Notes under the pieces: model-generated
The model's input: the letters and a program-made list of their open reading frames with translations, nothing else
The model's database searches: none
What the model was told of the DNA's origin: nothing
Assembly: GCA_937914945.1 (NCBI GenBank)
Contig: CALGJF010000062.1
Location: 1 to 7,881 of the forward strand
Direction: 5' to 3'
Source: an uncultured Bacteroidales bacterium
GTDB lineage: Bacteria; Bacteroidota; Bacteroidia; Bacteroidales; Bacteroidaceae
Length of the DNA: 7,881 nucleotides
Shown here: piece after piece, positions 1 to 5,935 of the stretch
Layout: each line of letters opens with the position of its first letter
How positions within the stretch are numbered: position 1 is the stretch's first letter
Made by a program: the position numbers and the translations under genes

Positions 1-49
1 TGCGCGTATAACGAATTTTATGCTTAATTTATTTGGAATTTAACACAGT

Positions 50-118
50 TCATCCCGATACGAAGTGAGGGATCTCAACAGCAACCAATTCCAGATACTT
101 CACATTCGTTCAGTATGA
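50..118. repeat. Degenerate intergenic inverted repeat
   Basis: The left arm (50-75, beginning TCATCCCGATACGAAG) is an imperfect reverse complement of the right arm (93-118, ending TTCGTTCAGTATGA). About 17 of 26 positions match without gaps, and more if one base is allowed to slip in the middle. The arms are separated by a 17-nt loop. The arms resemble the dispersed intergenic palindromes of the TCATnCTGAnCGAAGnGAAGnATCT type found in many bacterial genomes, so this is probably one decayed copy of such an element. No coding sequence, transposase or clear target duplication is visible. The rest of 1-217 holds no ORF I would support. Confidence 0.55.
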
Positions 119-120
119 CA

Positions 121-128
121 CAAAAGTA
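121..128 (-). promoter_or_regulatory. Possible leftward -7 promoter box
   Basis: Read on the minus strand this is TACTTTTG, an exact match to the Bacteroidetes -7 consensus TAnnTTTG. An identical octamer lies at 152-159. A partial -33-like CTTG (minus strand, 151-148) sits 19 nt upstream of the first box. If used, it would drive a gene beyond the left edge, with the inverted repeat in its leader. Octamer matches are frequent in AT-rich DNA, so this is weak. Confidence 0.25.
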
Positions 129-217
129 CCATGGTGCGCAGTTCTCACAAGCAAAAGTAATTACCAACAGAACAAGCTTTTATGCACCAGCTTCATCATT
201 GCAAATAAAAAGCATAG

Positions 218-255
218 AAAAAAGACCCCGGCTGGCGCGAACGCCATCCGGGGTC
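218..255 (-). terminator. Intrinsic terminator of the leftward BspA unit
   Basis: GACCCCGG (224-231) pairs with CCGGGGTC (248-255). The stem continues inward through TGGCG/CGCCA with a single C-T mismatch to a four-base CGAA loop, giving about 14 stem positions, strongly GC-rich. On the minus strand the hairpin is followed at once by six T (223-218) and a further T-rich run (TTTTTATTTG), the expected layout of a Rho-independent terminator. There is no T tract on the plus-strand side. It lies 19 nt past the stop codon of the 60-residue gene, so it ends the two-gene leftward transcript. Confidence 0.9.
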
Positions 256-274
256 GAATGAAAAAATCTACATC

Positions 275-457
275 TTATTTTTTCCAAAGATTACCCCATT
301 CACCATTTCTTCTATTGGAAAGTTCCTCGGTTTCATCACCTACTTCACCATCACCTGTTCCGGTACCGGTCCATGTAGAGCCTTCAACAATCTGCATTAT
401 GGGGCCTACAACCAATTTAACATACTCAGTTTCGGGTTCCAAATAATTCTTTCTCAT
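275..457 (-). CDS. Small uncharacterised protein (60 aa), downstream partner of the BspA-like gene
   Basis: I do not recognise a functional family. It begins MRKNYLEPETEYVKLVVG, a pattern like the many short Bacteroidales proteins that open M(R/K)K-x-Y-x-x-P-E-x-E-x-V. A Thr/Gly-rich stretch follows (WTGTGTGDG, about residues 29-37), then an acidic patch (EVGDETEE), and a Trp-containing basic end (EWGNLWKK). There is no signal peptide, membrane segment or cysteine. The ATG lies 17 nt after the stop of the giant BspA-like gene, and a strong terminator lies just past its stop, so it is the last gene of that operon. The upstream sequence AAAAAGTAATAAATT is A-rich without a Shine-Dalgarno site, normal for Bacteroidetes. 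The intergenic fit, the terminator and the familiar N-terminus make it a credible gene. Its function is unknown. A peptide substrate or a cytoplasmic accessory of the surface protein are only guesses. Confidence 0.75.
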   Translation of the reverse strand: MRKNYLEPETEYVKLVVGPIMQIVEGSTWTGTGTGDGEVGDETEELSNRRNGEWGNLWKK

Positions 458-474
458 AATTTATTACTTTTTAT

Positions 475-3400
475 TTAAAATATTACCTTTTTACCATTTA
501 CTATATAAACGACACCTTTGACAGGCTCTTGCACACGGCGACCATTGAGGTCGTAATAGATAACATCATCTTCCTTGGCTTCCACTTCGTCGATACCTGT
601 TGCGAAACCATCTTCAAATCTTATACCTATTGCGAATGAAGCATCTGAAGGCAACCAACTCAAAGGCAATTGCAAATATGCCTTGCCGGCAGAAACGCTT
701 GAACCATCGCTGTAACGATAGAACATTGGTGTTGTGCTACCGCCGGCTACCGTGTACTTAAAGTTTACGTACATACCATCGTCTGTTGTCTGATTAACTG
801 TCGTTTTTGTCAAAACTCCAACCATGAGGTTCTGTGTATTATCACCTGTTTCATTCATAATAGGAACGACGTAAGTGGTATTTGGCGCACCTTTCAAGAA
901 TAGGCCTACACCCTCTTTAGCCGTGTTCACCATAGTCATTGTTATTATACCTGTATTGGTGTTATATCCTGTTGCTGCATATGCTGTCAATCCGCTAACT
1001 TCGCTGAAGTCGAGCGCATAGGGGGATGAGAATGTGGCAGAACCATATTTGTTTATGGTTATTGTTACCTCTGTTGGAATCTTGTCGTAAACTGCTGTAA
1101 CCTCAATGTTACCTGCAGGCATAGTTTCAGGCAATCCCTCCCAACGGTTGAATGTGTAGCCTTCTTTTTCGGGAGCCTCAATGGGTACAATTTCGGCATC
1201 ACAAGCTACGGTCTCGCTGTAATACTCCTCGCCATTGACAATGTATTTGACGGTATAGTCATTCGCTTTGAATATTGCATAGAATTCAGTGTCATCGGCA
1301 GGCATTCTCGAAGGAATTACGTAAATGAGATTTGCAGACGGCATGCCGAACTCTGCAATTGAAAAGTAAGGGTGATTATTATCCTTGTAATTACTATGAG
1401 TCTCTGTTACTCTGTAACGAATATAGCGGAAGGGATTGTTGTCATCACCCAACTCATCCGAAGTATAAACAGTTGCTTTTGTTCCCGGCAGATTGCTAAG
1501 AGTTGCTATCTCGGTGTATTCACCGTCGGCCACATTAGAACCTTCCACAACCATTGTCTTTGGTGCCGTGTTATTGTTGTTCTCCAAGTTGCGTGTGGTA
1601 TAGGTAAAGCTAAACTTGCCTACCTTGTTCCTTTCGCCCATATCTACGCGCAAGTAGTGGTCTAGGCTGTCGGCTGTTTGTTTGTTACCATACTCCGAGT
1701 GGAATATTGTATTGGCGTCGCCATCGAACAACACGTTCCAGCTCACAAATTGGTCGCCGTATGCAGTTGTTGTGCAAGGGGCATTGGTGTAGAGCATTGT
1801 GTTGGCGTTGCTTGCAATATCCATACTGTTCCATGCATTCTTGCCATCATCAACAGACCAGCCCAGGAATGTGTAGCCCTCCTTCACGGGGTCGGCAGGT
1901 AGTGTAATCTCGGCATTGTATTTTACTACGCTTTCATTGTAAACCGCACCGTCTACAATAAACTTTAGATTATACTCGGCACCTTCAACAAAGAAGAAGT
2001 CTTGCCATTGCGGGGCAGCCCAATAGGTTTCAATATAATCCTCGGGAACATAAAGCGTACAATCCCATACATTTATATCGGCGAGTGCCTGGTCGCCACA
2101 AACAGGCGGAACATTGCGACTGCTTACTATCTTAGTAATCGAGGTACAGTCGCTGAAAGCCTCTTTGCCTATTGTTTCAAGGCTTGTACCGAACGAGAAG
2201 TGATCGAGGCTTATACAACTACTGAATGCCCAGTTACCTACCGCGGTAACACCGTCGCCCACCGAAACATATTCAAGTTTGCGGCATTGATAGAATTCAT
2301 TTTCAAACACAGAATTAACCATGTTGCCTATAACCACAGCACGCAATGTTTTATTGAAATAGAAGGGCGAATAACCATCTTCCAATTTGAGGCTGTAAGA
2401 GAGGTTTCGGCCAAGGTATATCGAATCGAGAGCGCAGTCATAGAATAATGGACATTCAGAACCTATGACATTTGTTGATGCGCTTGCGGCATTTTTCCCA
2501 AGAGAAATGGTATTGGGGCCATCTTCCAAGAAGAAGTATTTAAGCTTCACACAATCATCAAATACATAGTTTGCAATGCTATTGGTTGCTTGCGGAATTG
2601 TTATCTGCGGCAACGAACTGCAATTCTTGAAGGCAGAATCATTTATTCGGGCTACTCTTGCACCCACCTTCACATCGACAAGAGAAACACAACTTTCAAA
2701 TGCACTTTGTCCAATAGATGCCACACTATCGCCTATAACTGCTTTGTAGAGTGCTGAACAGTTTTTAAAAGAGCTTGCGCCCAAAGACTTATTTACTGTG
2801 TTTGGAATAATAATTGTTGGCAACGAGGTACAGTTTTGGAAGGCTTCATCATCAATAACATTTATTCCGGCTCCAATTAGCACATTCTGCAGGTTGCTGC
2901 AGTTCATATACTCCTTGGGATAAACCGCCACCTCATTATCATTATATGTAACGCTTCTTAAATGCTTATTCGCATAGAATGGCGAATATCCTCTGTTCGA
3001 ACCTTGTTTATATGACAATTTCCTACCTATATATACCGAATCGAGCGGACAGCTGCTGAACATCGGACTTTCACCATTGCTACCCAAGGATATAGAATCG
3101 TTTGTGATGCCATCATCGAATATTACTGTTTTAAGGCTGTTGCAAGCATAAAAAACAGAATCGGAAATTGCAATAACATTCTGAGGCAATTTAATTTTGG
3201 GCAACGAAGTACAACCGGAGAATGCCTTTTCTTTGATAGAATCAACACTCACACCTATTGAAACATCGGTCAAAGATGAACAGTTCTGAAAGACGCTCTC
3301 CTCTAATCTTTTTACAGATTCACCAACGACGGCCGACACAAGTGAACTGCAATTTTGGAAACAGGAAGCTCCAACAGAGGGTGTAAAATCGGGGATTACA

Positions 3401-5115
3401 ATATTGGGCAATGATGTACAATCGCGGAATGCCTGATTTTGGAACTCGCCCACATTATTGCCAAAATTGAGCGTTGTCAAAGCGGTGCACCCTTGGAAAG
3501 CCGATGTACCTATATAACCATTATTTGAAATATCGGCATCAACAATAGCGGTACATTCTTGGAAAGCCGATGTTCTTATTTCACCGGCACTTGAAACATT
3601 CAAACCTGTGAGCGTAGATTTGCTGAATGCATATTGACCTATATAACCTTTATTACTTACCGTAACCGTGGAATTCATTTTAGGGCAGTCGTAGAAGGCA
3701 TAATTGCCTATATAACCATTATTTGAAATATTCAAACCGGTGAGTGTGGAACCTTCAAATGCGCGTGCACCCACACAACCATTATTTTTCACCACAACGT
3801 CGGAATTAATACCGGTACACTGATAAAAAGCGTTGTTGCCTACATAGCCATCGTTATTCACAAAAACACTCTTCACATGATTGTTTTTGTATAAGGCATA
3901 AGACTCCACATTTTTCACAGTCAATTTTATGTTTCTGTATGTAACCACACTGTCAATTGCAATATTGGCAGCAGTTTCATTGTAAGCACAATCAATTACA
4001 TCGCAGGTTCTGTCTGCTGCGCTTTTAATAACATACTTTACACCATTTACCTCAAACAAAGAACTTAATTGGGGATACTCAATACCATAGCCATAGACAG
4101 AGGCGTTTGATACATAAATTCTACTGGCTGAAGGCTTGTAAATACTGCTTGAAGAACTTTGTTTTGGCGGAGTATTTCCCAAGAATATAACCTTAGGAAG
4201 GTTATTAGGCAGCGAGCTGTTGCCCATAAACAAAACAGAAGATGGGATTATTACACTATTAAGCCTACCACAACCAGCAAAAGCAGAAGAACCAATCGAA
4301 GTAACACCATTAGGAATCTCAATACTTTCAATCTCATCACAATCGTAGAAAGCATAACTGGCAATCGAAGTAACACTGTTAAGAATTACAGTATTATTGC
4401 ATCCGGAAACAATTTCGTTCGTTTCTGTATGTATTACTGCATTGCAATCATTGCGGCTATCATAGACAGGGTGCCCTTCCTCAACTACTATACTTTCTAC
4501 ACCCGAACAAGCAAAGGCACCACCTCCTATACTTACAATGCGTTTAGGTATTATTACATTTTGAGGACCATTTGCATATGCAAGTGAAGCAATACTTGTT
4601 ACACTACTTGGAATTACAGTATTTTTACATCCAACCAAAAGGGTATTGGTCTTAACATTTACTATACAATTACCATTAAAAGAAAACGTCTCGTTATTGT
4701 ATCCTGTTATACTTTCGAGACTTGAACATCCACAGAACACTCCACTGCCCACAGTCCCAAGATCAATTATTTCTATGCTTTTAAGACTGGTACAATTCCT
4801 AAAAGCAAAATCTTTTATACCGCTGATATTATTAGGTATGCTAATGTGCGTCATTTTAGTACAACTGGCGAATGCACTTTCACCAATATATGTAACATTA
4901 TATTTTTTGGAGTTATATGTAATCTGACTTACTATGTTAGGCGATACAGCATCCATAGAACAACGATAAACATATGCAGCACCACTTACTGTAGATGTAG
5001 GTTCTCTGAAGATTTTATAACTTATATCACCAACGCTTACTATTTGGGCACTTGCCACGGTGCTGCACAGCAATAGCAGGGCTGTGAGCATGTTTTTAAT
5101 GTAATTGTGTTTCAT
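475..5115 (-). CDS. Giant secreted BspA-like leucine-rich repeat protein with discoidin-like and Listeria-Bacteroides repeat domains
   Basis: This is a 1546-residue predicted cell-surface or secreted protein. A signal peptide covers residues 1-23 (hydrophobic LTALLLLCST, cleavage after VASA); the cysteine at 17 lacks a lipobox context. About residues 25-1000 hold some 30 LRR_5/BspA-type repeats with the unit core (I)xxxAFxxCxxL, ending in a cap CTLYVPEDYIETY...W near 1015-1040. Residues about 1045-1085 start a Listeria-Bacteroides (InlB B-type) repeat ending GYTFLGWS. A discoidin (F5/8 type C)-like region follows at about 1110-1256 (LFDGDANTIF, HYLRVDMG, RYIRYRV, IAEFGM). The first repeat then seems to resume (MPADDTEFYAIF, about 1270). 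A second complete repeat lies at about 1285-1342. A beta-rich domain and a tail (TGIDEV, YDLNGRRV, GVVYIVNGKKVIF) finish the protein. That tail resembles the last part of type IX secretion sorting domains. BspA-family proteins of oral Bacteroidales bind host matrix proteins or other bacteria; such a role here is inference. No frameshift is visible. The ATG is preceded by AT-rich sequence, and the signal peptide begins right at it. Confidence 0.93.
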   Translation of the reverse strand: MKHNYIKNMLTALLLLCSTVASAQIVSVGDISYKIFREPTSTVSGAAYVYRCSMDAVSPNIVSQITYNSKKYNVTYIGESAFASCTKMTHISIPNNISGIKDFAFRNCTSLKSIEIIDLGTVGSGVFCGCSSLESITGYNNETFSFNGNCIVNVKTNTLLVGCKNTVIPSSVTSIASLAYANGPQNVIIPKRIVSIGGGAFACSGVESIVVEEGHPVYDSRNDCNAVIHTETNEIVSGCNNTVILNSVTSIASYAFYDCDEIESIEIPNGVTSIGSSAFAGCGRLNSVIIPSSVLFMGNSSLPNNLPKVIFLGNTPPKQSSSSSIYKPSASRIYVSNASVYGYGIEYPQLSSLFEVNGVKYVIKSAADRTCDVIDCAYNETAANIAIDSVVTYRNIKLTVKNVESYALYKNNHVKSVFVNNDGYVGNNAFYQCTGINSDVVVKNNGCVGARAFEGSTLTGLNISNNGYIGNYAFYDCPKMNSTVTVSNKGYIGQYAFSKSTLTGLNVSSAGEIRTSAFQECTAIVDADISNNGYIGTSAFQGCTALTTLNFGNNVGEFQNQAFRDCTSLPNIVIPDFTPSVGASCFQNCSSLVSAVVGESVKRLEESVFQNCSSLTDVSIGVSVDSIKEKAFSGCTSLPKIKLPQNVIAISDSVFYACNSLKTVIFDDGITNDSISLGSNGESPMFSSCPLDSVYIGRKLSYKQGSNRGYSPFYANKHLRSVTYNDNEVAVYPKEYMNCSNLQNVLIGAGINVIDDEAFQNCTSLPTIIIPNTVNKSLGASSFKNCSALYKAVIGDSVASIGQSAFESCVSLVDVKVGARVARINDSAFKNCSSLPQITIPQATNSIANYVFDDCVKLKYFFLEDGPNTISLGKNAASASTNVIGSECPLFYDCALDSIYLGRNLSYSLKLEDGYSPFYFNKTLRAVVIGNMVNSVFENEFYQCRKLEYVSVGDGVTAVGNWAFSSCISLDHFSFGTSLETIGKEAFSDCTSITKIVSSRNVPPVCGDQALADINVWDCTLYVPEDYIETYWAAPQWQDFFFVEGAEYNLKFIVDGAVYNESVVKYNAEITLPADPVKEGYTFLGWSVDDGKNAWNSMDIASNANTMLYTNAPCTTTAYGDQFVSWNVLFDGDANTIFHSEYGNKQTADSLDHYLRVDMGERNKVGKFSFTYTTRNLENNNNTAPKTMVVEGSNVADGEYTEIATLSNLPGTKATVYTSDELGDDNNPFRYIRYRVTETHSNYKDNNHPYFSIAEFGMPSANLIYVIPSRMPADDTEFYAIFKANDYTVKYIVNGEEYYSETVACDAEIVPIEAPEKEGYTFNRWEGLPETMPAGNIEVTAVYDKIPTEVTITINKYGSATFSSPYALDFSEVSGLTAYAATGYNTNTGIITMTMVNTAKEGVGLFLKGAPNTTYVVPIMNETGDNTQNLMVGVLTKTTVNQTTDDGMYVNFKYTVAGGSTTPMFYRYSDGSSVSAGKAYLQLPLSWLPSDASFAIGIRFEDGFATGIDEVEAKEDDVIYYDLNGRRVQEPVKGVVYIVNGKKVIF
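2250..3430 (-). repeat. Two-copy super-repeat of about 196-205 residues inside the BspA-like gene
   Basis: In coding order, copy A starts near 3427 (CTSLPNIVIPD) and copy B near 2838 (CTSLPTIIIPN). Both then run through the same ordered landmarks: GAS-F-NCS-L, VGES or IGDS, a SLPxIxxPQ segment, an ISLG-linked insert, CxLDSxYxGRxLSY, GYSPFYxNKxLR, and a closing xxFxxC unit. The start landmarks are about 589 bp apart and the GYSPFY landmarks 615 bp apart, so copy B carries roughly nine extra residues near the NAASASTNVIG segment. This shows duplication of a block of several LRRs rather than growth one repeat at a time. Confidence 0.75.
3490..3845 (-). repeat. Short-period alternating LRR block (23/21 residues)
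   Basis: In this part of the BspA-like gene (about residues 423-542) the units shorten and alternate strictly: 23, 21, 23, 21, 22 residues. The opening core is (I/V)GxxAF and the closing core NNGY or similar. The 21-residue units share STLTGLN(I/V)S, and the 23-residue units share a C-x5-(V/T)V-x-(N/K)xG pattern. The two 21-residue units are also close at DNA level (AACCGGTGAGTGT against AACCTGTGAGCGT), so a roughly 44-residue pair was duplicated. Confidence 0.7.
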
Positions 5116-5149
5116 AATATATTATTTATTATAGTTGTTCTTCCCATTA

Positions 5150-5200
5150 GGGGATAAATCCCCGGTATATTGCCTTGATAACTGCGGTGCATAGCAAGGC
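5150..5200 (-). other. Structured 5' leader of the BspA-like gene (possible)
   Basis: Two hairpins lie between the predicted start of transcription and the BspA-like ATG. GCCTTG (5172-5177) pairs with CAAGGC (5195-5200) around a 17-nt loop. GGGGA (5150-5154) pairs with TCCCC (5159-5163) around a TAAA loop. Neither is followed by a T tract on the minus strand, so they are not simple terminators. The start codon region itself (5116-5140) is AT-rich and unstructured. A regulatory role is inference. No known riboswitch class was recognised. Confidence 0.35.
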
Positions 5201-5214
5201 GCAATAATTTTTGG

Positions 5215-5222
5215 CAAAATTA
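5215..5222 (-). promoter_or_regulatory. Predicted -7 box for the BspA-like operon
   Basis: The minus strand reads TAATTTTG, an exact match to TAnnTTTG and the only exact match in the leftward direction in this intergenic region. It predicts a start of transcription near 5209 and a leader of about 94 nt. No TTTG lies at the usual 19-21 nt upstream. The nearest T-run (TTTT, 5242-5239) is only 16 nt away, so the -33 part is poor. Confidence 0.45.
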
Positions 5223-5242
5223 ACATCTAGTGGCGAGGAAAA

Positions 5243-5262
5243 GCGTTTCATTGCGTTTCTTT
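5243..5262. repeat. Tandem 10-bp repeat upstream of the leftward promoter
   Basis: GCGTTTCATT (5243-5252) is followed directly by GCGTTTCTTT (5253-5262), one mismatch in ten, then TGCGGGGC. The 10-bp period places both units on the same helix face. The pair sits about 20-40 bp upstream of the leftward -7 box and could be a binding site for an activator or repressor. Confidence 0.35.
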
Positions 5263-5295
5263 TGCGGGGCAGTGGCGGAATTGGTGCAATAATTA

Positions 5296-5327
5296 TTTCG
5301 TAGGTGCGGTTTTGTTTTATACATTTG
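5296..5327 (+). promoter_or_regulatory. Predicted promoter of the HTH-kinase operon
   Basis: TACATTTG (5320-5327) matches the Bacteroidetes -7 consensus exactly. A -33-like TTTC (5296-5299, consensus TTTG) lies 20 nt upstream, the normal spacing. Transcription would start around 5331-5334, that is, at or next to the ATG at 5332. If this promoter is used, the messenger is leaderless or almost so. Confidence 0.55.
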
Positions 5328-5331
5328 CAGT

Positions 5332-5934
5332 ATGGAAAACAATAACAGAGGGAATTACGAGGCTTTGAAAAACGCCATAGAGGCGTTGCTTGGGCGCAAA
5401 GTGGCAACCAAGCGCGATTACGAATATCTGTCTATGCGCATACTCGACAGGACCGGCTCTTACCTGAGCCCCATGACACTGCGCCGCTTTTGGGGCAACC
5501 TTGCCGATGGGAAATACAATACCATACCTCGCCGTTTCACCATAGACACGCTGGCACAATACACAGGCTATAATAACTATGAGCAGTTTCAGAAAGAACG
5601 TGTCGGCGAGCCCACCCCCCCAGGTAGCCGATTTTTGCTAAATAATTATATCCCCACGAGTGCGCTCAAAAAGGGGCAGCAGATTGAACTCTCGTGGTTG
5701 CCGCAACGCTTTGTAACGGTGGAGTTTCTTGGCTACGATATGTTCAAGGTTGTGAATAGCATAAACAGCAAGTTGAGCAAGGGGGATACCTTTCATGTGG
5801 ATGTGATAACACAGGGCGAGCCGCTATACCTTAGTTGCCTTGTGCACGAAGGGGGTGCGCCCATACGCTATGTTTGCGGGCAAAATGGTGGTGTGAAATT
5901 CAGAGTTTTGACAAATACTTTAAGCATAGATTAA
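5332..5934 (+). CDS. HTH-like cytoplasmic protein of Bacteroidales kinase operons (200 aa), putative regulator
   Basis: The N-terminal half is helical. Residues about 30-89 include LSPMTLRRFWGNL, then PRRFTIDTLAQYTGYNNYEQF. This resembles the 'LSxxTLxRxWG ... TLdxLAxyxGYxxWxxF' pattern of short Bacteroidetes proteins taken to be DNA-binding, so a helix-turn-helix-like fold is likely. A Pro-rich linker (GEPTPPG, 92-98) leads to a C-terminal beta-rich domain, about 100-200, with IELSWLPQRFVTVEFLG, NSKLSKGDTF, GEPLYL and a Gly-rich end. There is no signal peptide or membrane segment, so it is cytoplasmic. It is followed after 1 nt by the kinase gene, which indicates an operon with coupled translation and suggests it serves the kinase as substrate or output. 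The next in-frame ATG is codon 35, inside the conserved region, so the first ATG is the start. The linker is encoded by a run of seven C (5615-5621). DNA binding is inferred and has not been shown. Confidence 0.8.
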   Translation: MENNNRGNYEALKNAIEALLGRKVATKRDYEYLSMRILDRTGSYLSPMTLRRFWGNLADGKYNTIPRRFTIDTLAQYTGYNNYEQFQKERVGEPTPPGSRFLLNNYIPTSALKKGQQIELSWLPQRFVTVEFLGYDMFKVVNSINSKLSKGDTFHVDVITQGEPLYLSCLVHEGGAPIRYVCGQNGGVKFRVLTNTLSID

Positions 5935-5935
5935 G

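Larger units (their letters stand above)
5198..5297. repeat. Pair of 15-bp direct repeats in the divergent control region
   Basis: GGYGCAATAATTWTT occurs at 5198-5212 and 5283-5297, with 13 of 15 positions identical and a 9-bp perfect core GCAATAATT. The copies are 85 bp apart, close to eight helical turns. One overlaps the predicted start of leftward transcription and the other overlaps the -33 region of the rightward promoter. That is where operators for a shared regulator would be expected, but two copies alone do not prove it. Confidence 0.4.

Noticed and set aside
258..446. Plus-strand 62-codon ORF
   Set aside because: It lies antisense to the 60-residue gene, has a low-complexity Ser/Pro/Val product, and has no promoter or recognisable pattern.
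475..620. Certain type IX secretion sorting domain
   Set aside because: Only the last part (YDLNGRRV to the end) resembles such domains, and no secretion genes lie in the window, so it is kept as a resemblance only.
2002..2448. Plus-strand 148-codon ORF antisense to the BspA-like gene
   Set aside because: It is a shadow of a repeat-rich coding frame; the product shows no known motif, and the opposite strand codes for clear LRR units throughout.
2250..3845. Regular repeats as a possible CRISPR array
   Set aside because: The repeats are degenerate, translated in one continuous frame as LRR units, and not separated by unique equal-length spacers.
4159..4587. Plus-strand 142-codon ORF antisense to the BspA-like gene
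   Set aside because: Composition is rich in Thr, Asn, Ile and Arg as expected from reversed LRR codons, with no start signals; the minus strand is well-supported protein.
5090..5115. BspA-like protein as a lipoprotein through Cys17
   Set aside because: The residues before Cys17 are LLLL, not a lipobox with Gly, Ala or Ser at -1; a normal signal peptidase I site VASA is present at 20-23.
5147..5407. Minus-strand 86-codon ORF across the divergent region
   Set aside because: It overlaps the HTH-like gene start and both promoters; the product resembles nothing and is Cys/Pro-rich noise.
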